Of a DNA stretch of 64,000 nucleotides, positions 51,601 through 62,993 are shown in pieces; within the stretch, counting starts at the first letter, position 1; every line of letters starts with the position of its first letter. A model generated the notes under the pieces. That model had not been told where the DNA came from, searched no databases, and worked only from the letters and a program-made list of their open reading frames with translations. Origin of the DNA: Plecoglossus altivelis (Eukaryota; Chordata; Actinopteri; Osmeriformes; Plecoglossidae); NCBI GenBank assembly GCA_036571765.1, contig BROE01000011.1, positions 6,818,716 to 6,882,715 of the forward strand, given 5' to 3'. A program made the position numbers and the translations under genes.

Positions 51601-54600
51601 CAAAGCTCCTGTCTTTCTTCGTGTCAATTAGTTTCATATCTTCTACCTCCTCTTCCCCCCAGCTTTCAGTTGTGTCGGATCCAGGCACATCAATGGCGTC
51701 TGACCCAGCAGGGGGCTCGTCTGACAGGGACTGGCTGGTCTGGGGCGGCCCCTGGATGCTCCGAGTCTGGGTTTGAAGCTGGGAGTCACCCTGGGTCTGG
51801 GACTCGGAGAGCTGGTCTTCTCTGGTCTTAGTCTCGGTCTGCAATGGACTGTCACCCTGTTGCTGCTGTTGCTGCTTCTTCTTCTTTGCTTTTCCAACAG
51901 CTTTTCTGGTCGGGGCAGCGGGAGTCCTGGTCTCAACAGGGTCCAGTTTGGCTGTGAGGGTTCCAGGAGTCTGCGCCAAGTCAACACTGCGCTGGCTGTC
52001 TGACTGGACCTCCTCCTCAGGTGAGCTAACACTATGGTAATCTGTTTCCTGGCCCAGTGGTCCAGTTTTGTTCACCATTGAGCTGTCAACTTTGACCTTT
52101 TCCTCCAGGTGGGACTGAGTTATCTCTGGTGCCGGAGTGAATGCAGGTCTTTGTTGATGCTTATCACCTCCTTCAAGGCTCTGAACAGAGGTAGCCATCT
52201 TGTTTGTCTCATCAACACTTGCTGTTGCTGTGGTAGCATCACTCTTCGATTGGCTGCCACGATGCCCACTCACCTCTCCCTCAGCGATGGGATTGGAGCA
52301 TACAGTTGTTGGTATCTCTTTAGAAGGTGCCATTTCAACTTCAGCAGTGTTTGACTTCTTAAACCTTTTGTTCTTCTTACTCTTCTTTCCTGGCTTGGTT
52401 TCTGTGACCAGGTCAGGCAAAGTCTTCTCCTCCTTTTCTCCTTCTTTCTCTTCCAATATCCCTCTTTCCTCTTTCTCTTTTGACAGAGCCTCTCTCTCTA
52501 CAGTCATGTTATCCTTCACAATGGTCACCAATCCTTCCTTCTCCCCTTCACGCTCCTTCTTTACTCCTTCCTTCATCTTAACTTCATCCCTCTCTTTCTT
52601 TCCCTCTCCCTGTCTGAGGGCTTCCAGCTTCTCTGTGGCCTGCCTGTCACCCACACCTCCATACACCTTCCTCAGAAGGCTCTCCTTAGCCTTCAGCAGA
52701 AGAGCCTCCTTATCACAGGGGGCTTGGGGGGCACTCTGAGTGGACTCTATGTCCTTTCTACCTTCACTCTCTGACTGGCCAGTCTGAGCAACCGTCTCCT
52801 CTTCTTTATGTTTTAGTTCAACCTTCTCCATCACCTCTCTCCTCTTATCTCTGTGGCCTGCAGGCTCTTTGTGTTTCACAGCATCTTCCTTAGCCTCCGC
52901 AAAACGCTCGTCCTTCAATTGCACCGTAGAACCTTCCCCATGGCGGAGCTTTGTAGATGCCGATAGACCAGAAACCACCATTGGCGCATCTTCCTTCTGC
53001 GGAAGAAAGTCTTTCACAACATCGCTCGCAGACTCCTCAAACTGATGTTTGGACTCTGATAGACTTTCACATTTCTCTTTGGATTTTTCCATTTCAACCT
53101 CTTTTCCTTTCTTTTTATTCTTTCTCTTCTTTTTGCTCTTGCACTCCATCTCTTTAGAGGGAGGAACTCCCTGGTCGGCTGACTGGTCAGCGTCAGTACT
53201 TTCCCTGGCTTCCATCTTTGAGTCCTTTTCATTCTTCATTCTACCCCTCTCCTGTACGTCATGTGTCCGGCTGTGAGTCTCATGTGTTTTCATCACCTCT
53301 TCCTCAGTAGAGGCAGACCCATCAGTGATGTCTTTTTGGACCCTGGTTTCTTTTTCACAGGCACCAGTCACATCTTTGGCCGCGTGTAAAGGTCCTTGCT
53401 TGTCCACTGACCTTCCCACACCCACAGGTCCAGATGTTGTTGCCCTGGTATCTTCTGCTTCATTATCACTGAACTGGGCCATAATGGGGACACGATCTTC
53501 AGATATTGCCATCTCATAAGGATTTCCTTTGCCCTCCTCTGCCACTAAAACATGCTCCCCCTCTATTTTTTTGTTGGTACCTTCATGCCCTTCTCTGGGC
53601 CGAGGTTTGGGCCTATCAACATCATCTGGCTGAGTCCCCACCTCTTTGAGTGCCTGTTGTAGCCTTTTCTCTGCTTTACTAGCGAACTGAGTCAACACAT
53701 CAAAAGGCTGATCTGACATCATTTTGCCTTTTGAGACCACCTGTTCATCTTCAATCCCCTCAACAACATCATGAGACTGTGGAGCTTGGTAACTCTCAGG
53801 TATACTCATTATAAGAGACGTACCTCTGTCCTCTGCGATTGGCAGCATGAAACCCCCTTTGTCAGCCTCTAAGAGGGGCGATGGAGTCATCACCTCTGTC
53901 CCTTCAGCAAGCCTGTCTGGACTAGACACAGCTAATGTGACTGCAGGACTGTTGCTACCATTAGAGGAAGCTATAGGTGTTGAGCTATCTTCATTGTTAC
54001 CTTCCAAATCTACAGACCTCAGGTTATCCTGTAGCTCAGCAGCCATCTCCTTGGATAAAAGAGAGGCTTTGACCGCTTCCTTCAGACCAGGCACCCTCTG
54101 TCCGGTGGTAGGGTCTAGTATCCCACCTTTCAGCATCTGTTTGGTGGCAATGACCCTGGCCATGTCCTCCCCCACCAGTCCTCTCTTGAAAGCCTCCGTG
54201 AGTGGAAGTCTATCACCACTCAGGATATCGATGATCCCACCAGAATCTGCCTGACTCTGCAACATTCTGAGTGCTGGGACTGGGTCAACATTATTGGAGG
54301 CCATGGCTTGAGGCAGGGTCAGAGCTTGGCCAGTCTGTTTATCCTGGATGCCCCGGAAGGGCTTCACCTCCAGGAAGCGCTTCCCCGTCTCAATATCTAT
54401 CTTTCCCTGGTTTATAAGGTCCAAGTAAGGCATGATGCGGGCTGTTTGAGGGTCAAGCAGACCTTCTGTTACCCCTTTGGAGGACATGGCTATCTGAGCA
54501 GTTTTCTCATCCAGCAGATTTCGCGACACAGCCTCTGTCAGTGTCAGTCTTATCCCTGACTCTGGATCTAAAATGGCTCCGGTGGATGCCTGGAGGAGTG

Positions 54601-57600
54601 TTGCTTCTGGAAGTGAGCTGGTAGGTATCTCTCCCTGGTACACCTTCTCTAGTTCCTCAAGTCCTGAAGCTATAGACCGATCAACCAAATCCCTCTCTAC
54701 TGCATCAGACACTGACAGCCTAACCCCAGATGCATGGTGTACAATACCACCCTCCGCCACCTGTTGGGACAGGGCATGATAGGCCTCTTCTGGTCTGATC
54801 AACCCGCTTTGGATAGCTTGGTCGAGAGGGACAGGGGTCTTTGTCATAGGATCTAGAACTCCTTCCATCTGCAGATGCAGTGTAGCTTTAGTACGGCTAG
54901 CATTTGGGTCAGAGCCTTTACCACGGTAAGATTTCTCCAATGCCACAAGTTCCTCTCTATGGTCATCCTCAATCAAACCCAAGTTAGCAGCCAGGGTGAC
55001 TGAGACTTTCTTGTCCCTCTGGAGATCCACCACCCCTCCAGAGACCACCTGGGCCTCAAGGAGCCTAGCCGCTGTAGCAGGGTCAATCAACCCTGCCTGT
55101 GATGCCTCTTTCAGAGTGCAGATTCTGCCTTTTTCTACATCCACCACCCCCGCCAATGATTTCTCTGACTTCAGCACACTCCACATCAGGTCCTCATCTA
55201 GCAGGCCCTCCTGCATCACATCCTCCATGCTCAGAGACTCGCAAGCACCGACATCAAGGAACCCTCCAAATAGCCCGGCCTGGGCCATAAGTTTGACGGC
55301 AGTGTGTCCAGGCAGAAGGCCTTGGGCCACAGCCTCATCTGGGAGCAGTCTGTCCCCATCTTCCGTCACCAGACCTCCGTGTCGGAGCTCCACCACTAAT
55401 CTGTCCAGCTCAGCATTTTCCTCACTCTTCTCTTCTTCCAGTACCATCCTTGTACTCACAACCTGGGGCTTGTCCCTACTTTCTCCCACATTCTGTGGAC
55501 TGTCTGCTGCATGTTTGACTCCAATGCTCGATGTCTGCAGACTTTCCAAACCAACCCTTTCTTTCCTTTCCTCTTTCTGCTTTCCATCTCCACCTAAGTT
55601 CACCTCACCGCCGAATCCTCCAACGGATATCTCAACTGCATGCTCCATGTCATCAATTTCTCGTTGTCCAATCGCAGATAACCTGTCAGGAGTCCCCTCT
55701 CTCCATCCTTGCCTATAGGTTTCCTCTTTCACCTGGATGGAGGCAGACACTTCTACTCTTTGAGAAGTCATTAACTTTGGAGGCTCTTTCTGGACCTTCA
55801 CAACTGCCCTACCACCTAGCTTCCCAGCCAAGCTATCATCAGAGACAACCTTCATGAACCCCTGTTTCTCTGGAGAGGTATTGAGATCATCTGGAGCTCT
55901 GCATTGTGTGGCATCTCCTCTGACCAGACCAGTGGCAGTAACCAGCTCTACCAGTTCAGGCTCCAACAGGAGAAGCCGCTGGCCAGAGTGGGCATCCACA
56001 TAACTGTGGGTCATCAGGTGGAATAGTAGTTGGTGGCTGGCCTGTTCCTCTGGAGCGATACCCTCCAGTAAAGAAGGGTCAAAGGTCAGGCTTTGGGGTG
56101 ATGCTGGGCGTGGGGAAAAGGAGGAGGGTGGAGGTGAGGACCCTGTGGAGCTCCAGCTCAGGCGGTTCAATGTTGGGGACCCTGATTGGTTCATGTTGGA
56201 TAGAACATCAGGAATCTGGATGTCTCTCAATATCTCCACCACGGAATGTTCCAGGACCTCCTCAGCCAGGTTCAAGGGCACCACTTTGGGGATTTCTGGC
56301 AGGTAAAAGGCTCCTATGGTATGACGCTGTCTCAGGATATTCCGAGCCAGCTCAGATGAGATCGCCCCCTGCTGGAGGGCCTCAGCAATAGGAAGCAGCT
56401 CCCCAGACTCTGGCCAGAGTATCCCCACGAATGCCCACAGTGCCTCCAGCACCAATACAGCAAGGCGAGGGGACAGCAGGTCCATTCTCATGGCCTCCTC
56501 TACCTCCAGCCTGTTCCCACTAACCGGGTCTAAAATCCCCCCAGTCTGAAGCTGTCGGGTCAGCATGGCGCAGGCCAGGTCCTGGTCCAACAGGCCATGA
56601 CGCATGGCCTCTTCAACTGTCAAACGGTGTCCTGACCGGGGATCAGCAATGCCACCGGCAAACAGCTGAGCTTCCAAGAGTCGGACAGTGACCTGCCGGT
56701 CAATCAGTCCCTCTTGTACAGCTCGGAAGATGCCGACTTTGCGTCCAGAACGCAGGCAGACAGTGCCTCCTGGTTGCTGCTTGACTGGGAGGAGGTAGAG
56801 GAGGTTGTTTTCACTGAGGACGCAGCGCTGCAGTAGCTCCGAAAGGTTCAGTTTCTCCGCCGTGTTGGGATCTATGAGCTCCTTACAGTTGACCCTTGAA
56901 CTGAGCTTGGTGAAGATCCTCGGGGGGAGCAGATGAGCCTGTCCAGCACTCTCCAGACTATGTCTCTCTCCCTGTGAGTCCCTCAAACCTCCAGAGCTCA
57001 TCTGAAGCTCCAGGATTCGTAACCCCACCACCTCTCTGACGAGACCTTCCTCCATGGCTGCAGCCACCGGCAGGAGCTGGCCCTTTGATGGCTGTGCCTG
57101 GTCCACCAGATGCATGGCAACCTCAAGTTCAGATAGAGATTGGCTGGTGTGGTTGTCAATCAGACCTTGGCTCAAACCCTCATCCAATGAAAGGGTGAGA
57201 GGGGAGTCAGGCTGAAGAAGCCCACCCATGGTGAGCTGAGACTCTAACAGGACAAGGCAGCTGTCCTGGTCAATCAGGCCTCGCTGGGCAGCCTGGAACA
57301 CTGGGAATGTTTCCACGGTACCCAAGTCGATGACTCCAGCTATGGCCACCTGGCTCTGTGAAGGAGAAAAAAACACTGTCAATATCTACCACGTCATCCT
57401 TTAGACAGTAAGACAAAAGTAGTACCCCGAAAATAGAAAAACTTTGAAGCGACCCCAATTATCACTGTAATGGCATAAAACATTTAGAACCATAGTCGGT
57501 AACGTATTACATATAGCACACTTACCTGTATACTACTCTACTACAAAGCATTAAGCATGCAACACAGCAAACAGACGGAAAAAGTCAGATTAAGGAAGCT

Positions 57601-60600
57601 CTGAGAGGAGGTCGGAACCAATCGGAAGGAAAGACATCAAAAAGAAGAGACAAAAGGTCAGGAGTTCAGAGGGTACGGTAACAGGAAAAGCGAGCCTTAC
57701 TTACCATGCGAGACTGTCCCATGATGCACACGCACTAAATAACTTCAGACGATTGCGGCGCAACAGGTGAGAAGCTTGTTGTTAGCACTGTGCATGCCAC
57801 ACTCCCCCTGCTGCCTGGAAGACTGGCGTGGACGCAGTGTACCTGACCTGACCTCTAAACCTCTTCTATAAGACTAATAGAGCAGCCTAATGATGAACCT
57901 CGAGTCAACTTTAGCAGTGGTACGTCTATAAGCTAGCAGGCCTAACCTGGACCTCTCTCGCTCTCTCTCATCTGGGTGTCCTTGAGTCTCCTCTGGCAGC
58001 TGTTAGTGATTTTGAAGCAAAATGCAGATTATAGATTCACACATTATTACAGCATTAGACAGCACAAACTTGTCAGACATCCTCTCACACGCACGCGCGC
58101 ACACACAAAGAAACACGCACAGTGTGGTCTGGACACATCATGCTCAAACGGTGAAGTGGGGGTTTGCATAGCCGGCCTCTGGTGCTCTCTCTACATCAAC
58201 AGTGGCACCTCAAAAACTCTCACGTGGCAGAGAGCTTCAGGGTTCATGTTTACCGCACACCACATGAGGAATCACGTAACCATACACCACTTCTAGAATG
58301 GAATCAACATCTGATGGAGAGTTTGCATAGTCGATCACTGATAGCTTATAGTCCATTCATTACAATTCACACACTCACTCTATCCATTTTCATCTGACAG
58401 GGGGGAACGTACAAGCCTACATCATGGACTTTATAATGACTGTATGGTTGGGATGGGACCATATGCATGAAGGCATCTGCCTGTTTATGTCCTTGTAAAA
58501 CACAGTAACTTACGATGTGTGTTTTCACAGGCCTTTATGGATGATGAAAAGGAGGTCTATGGCTGATCTGTGTATGTGATCAGAGGACATGTGAAGTCTA
58601 GCGGCGATGATGTGTTCAACAATGAGTTACTATTGTGACTACAGTATACAGGTACAACTACTATGTGCACTCATACAGTTGATGGAGACACAAGCTCTAC
58701 ACTACCAGTACACCACTGTGGGGCCATAGATTAGCTGTAAAGCATCTTTGCTCGATGAGGATGATGGTGGTGATGGTGATGGAGATGATGGAGGTGACTG
58801 CAGGCGGGTTTTTGTTGTTGAATGTGAGCGGGAGTTCACTCCATGCCATGATGCAAAAAAATGGAAGTTAAGCCAAACCCAAGTCAAATGAGACAAGATG
58901 GAGGGTGTTGATGGTGGGTGTCAAATGTGTGTAATTGACGGGCAACACGTAACATGCAGCGCACGCACACACTTGTCGCACTAACACACAGCTCAGGAGC
59001 ACACCCTGATCATGTAGTCTGCAACACATTTGACCAGCTTAAGCACGCAACCGTTTTCAACGTCTCTTGCTGTTCTCATGACCTTCCCTTCCCTTCCCTG
59101 TCACCCTGCCCCCATTCCTCCCTGACCCCCAGTCCCTCAGGGACCCAGGGAGGACCTCCCTCATACCCCCATGTCCCCTTCCTCTCCACATCTCCCCTTT
59201 CCTCCCCTCTGTCCACTCTACCTTTCTCTCCTCCTCCTTGGCCAGCTGTCGCTCCAGCTGCAGCAGCTGTGAGGAGGAGCTCTCGCACATCTGGCCATAG
59301 GAGGTCGTCAGCTCCTCCAGCTGGGTCTTCACCCTGGCTCGCTCCTCTGGGGACAACCTGGAGGACACACAGGAGGGGGGTTAGAGCGTGTGTAGGGGTG
59401 GGCTAGGGGCCGTGTTTAGGAGAAATACAGGGGTAGCTATAGAGAGAGTAAGAGGGCAAGAGCAAGAGACATACAGAAAGAAAGAGATACAAGAAAACTG
59501 ACAGAGATTGATTTAAAAAGATCAGGAGGACTTGTGAACATACTTGCTGGCTTGTTTAGACTGTAAGAAGGCTTGGGTGCTCCTAATAGCTTCAGATACT
59601 TCCTCCTTCTTAGCTGCCAGCTGCTCACTGATGGCCTGCAAACATCCCACAACATCACTAACAAGACCATATCCAGGACACCAGCCCAGTGTGTGTGTGG
59701 TTGTATTTGTATGTGTGTGCGTACCTGCTGTGCGGCCAGTGAGGACTCGGCAGAGGGGCCTCCTGCTCGTCCCTGGAGGCCCCAAACGAAGCCCAGCAGC
59801 TCAGACACCTGGCCCACCCTGGCCTGCTTCTCCTCCTCCACCTCCTTCTGCTCACACACACCAGCCCACGGAAGGGTTATCACACTGTATCTGTGCAGTG
59901 CTGCACATTCACTCTAGCCTGTACGTGTATAAGGATCTGAATACCAACAACCGATTTCACTGGATTTGCTCAGTTCCAGACCCACCTCTTCCTCCTCTAG
60001 TCTCCTCAGCGCATCGCTGATGTACTTCACATGCTGCGTTGTCAAGGTGACCAAGGCCGTGTAGCGAGTGCGCAAGTCCATAAACTAGAGACACATAAAT
60101 AGGTTAGCATTTCCATCCCTTCATTCATCTCTCTCTCCCTCCCTCCTCCTTCCTCGCCCTCCTCTTCCCCACCTCTTGGGTGATGGCATCGGATGAAGAG
60201 TGCACTCTCCTTCTCTTCACAGGGGACTTCTGAGTGGACTCCACAAACGCCCTGTAGGTCATCAGCTGCAGCTCATAGTCCTGAATGACACGGAGGTGAC
60301 GCACATTATACAACACATCAACACATTTGCCACGCGGTAATGACAAGATTATACACAGTGGTAACACAACATTACCATAATAGAACACGAAGGAAGACAC
60401 AACCTTGGGGAAATAACCTCATTAGCATAATCGTAACTATGAAAGAAGGCTGTTAGCCTGACATATGAGGAAACATCGAATAACAAGGAAAGCTTGGGTG
60501 ACTTCACATGCTGTAGTTGGGTCTTGCAGTCTTACGAGAAACATAACCTTTGCTAGTTTGCTACGGACGTGCTGTGTGTCCAAATATAAGGTGACAGAAA

Positions 60601-62944
60601 GGTTCCACAGTACCTTGACTGATGTGCAGTACAGCTTGGAGTTGGTCTGGCACTCGTCTAGTTTGGTTTGGTTTTGTTCGATTTCGGCTACTAATGCCTG
60701 GGGAGAGAAACAGGCCAGACAGAATGTCACTAACAGCAGTCACTCGTACATAAGGGAGTTGGCCTGTCTGTCGAGCAGTTCACAAACATGATGGATGCAT
60801 CCATCTCTACTTATCCTTCATTAGACAATTTCTCATTCTATGAGTCATTACTGTCAACAAATATAGACTGTTCTTTTCTCGATCTTACCGTCTGCTGGGC
60901 CAGCTGTTCAGACAGGACTTTGCTGTCTGTCTGTCCAGCCTGTGTGTTGCCCTGTCTCTCAGTGGTCTCCTCAATCCAGCGGATCAGAGCTGAGTGACCT
61001 TCTCTGTACTGCTGCAGTACAGAGCCCAGGGTCTCAAGCTCACCATGCCTGGAACACACGCGCAAAGAATGAGTGTATTTATCATTGGCATGTATGGTGC
61101 CATGCCCAGCTCAGAATGCAGTCTATATCTCCATGGTTACCACTCACCGCGTTTCCATCTGCCTCTTGATGACATTCCACCTGTCTGTGAGCTGATTGGC
61201 TTTTTCCTGATAGCGTTCCAGCTCAGGGCTGCGGTCTGGGTGGAGCCTGTTGAGCTGAGAGCCTGCCTCCCGTGCCTTCTGCACCTCTGATTGGAGGGAG
61301 AGAAAGACGCCCTCCTGCTCCTCCAGCTCAGTCTGCCACTTCTGCAGAACGAGAGAAAGACAAGGACAGAGTTACGAAACCTAAAATAGAAAAGTGTGTG
61401 TGTTTGTATGTTTGGGTCTTACCTCCAGCTGCTCCTTAAGAGCCAGAATGGCCTGTGTGTCTGCAGGGACAATGTCCTCCTCGCTCAGCCGGCTCTCGTA
61501 CCTCTTCACCTGGCTATCAGCTGTGTGCAGGCTCCTCAACAGAACCTCCACCATCTTCAATCTGACAGAAGAAGAAGAACCAATGGGAGATGAAGGACTC
61601 AGCGAAGAGTGAGCGTGAATAAGAGAATTGGAGTATGAGAGGAGAGGTGGTTTGGTGCATGTGACTGTACAGCTGTATGTGTGTTTGTTTTCAGGCCTAC
61701 TGACTTGTTGAGGAAGACGGATGAGAGCTTGTGCAGCTGGTCTATCTTCTCCACGGCAAGGTTGAGTTCCGAGCGGAGCACGGGCACGCTGGAAGACGTG
61801 GGCTTGTCCTGGAAGAAGCTAACGCAGCGACGAGACACGTCCCCAAGACTGGAGCGCAGATCGTCCAGCTCCACCAGCAAGCACTGCAGGAGGGAAACAC
61901 GGTCAGCCCCAGGATGTTATGGACTGCTATGTTAACAAGAATAACTCACAGCATTGATTATTGAATGTTAACCAGAAGGTAGTGCTGACGGTGCACTACT
62001 GACCTCTTGCTCGGTGATCTGGACAGTGTTTTCAGAGCTGTCGCCGAACAGGTTGCTAGGGGGCGGAGTCTGAATGCCAGTCATTAACCTTTTCTCGGCG
62101 TCCTCCAGACGAAGTTTGATGTTCTGAAGTTCAGACAGGTAAGAGCGAGAGACAGACTCATCCTTTTCCACTGGAGGGAGGGAGGGAGGGAGGGGAGAAA
62201 AGAGTGAGATCAAGAGAAATTCATTTCTATCTGTACATTAAAAAGTCAACTATATCAGCTCATTCGATGTCTCGGAGCAAGTTGCACAACTACACTCTAA
62301 TTAAAACATTTGTTTCACTTTGACTGATCTTCCATCTCCACGGAAACCCTACCTGTCTCCATGTTGACCAGCAGCTCCTGGCAGTGTTGTCGGGCAGCAT
62401 CGGCCTCTTTCTCCAGTTCCCGCCTCTCAGATGGCGTGAACAAGGCGCTCTCACGGCTGTCGGACAGGAAGTCAACCAGGTGGGCATCCAGACGGTCCAG
62501 GGCCTGGTCTCTCTCTGAGGCAGGCTGGGACAGCACCTGGAGGGAGGGTCGGAGGAGGAGGAGGGAGCGATGTCACTGACTTCTTAATCCTTTTCGTTAG
62601 TCGAGTTTGAAAAATGATGATGAAGGTCCCACATGACCAGGAGCAAGTTCACACCTCTAACACTAACTGATTTGCAGTCTTACAGAGTCAATTTGGGGTG
62701 CAAAGAGAACCTGTGAGAGTGTGAACTGGAAACAGGAAGTGTAGTGATGCAGTGCAGCAGGAAGTCTAACCGTGTCCAGGCTCCAGGAGGACACTGTCCT
62801 GACATCTTTCTGCAGGTAGTGCCAGGACACCACACTCTTCATGTTGACATGGAGCTGGTGCCACAGGGCCATCACATTCTGGTACAGCTGCTCCATCCTG
62901 GGAACATGGAGAGCACACGTCAAACACAGGACCTGTGTTCCATA

Positions 62945-62993
<49 letters not shown>

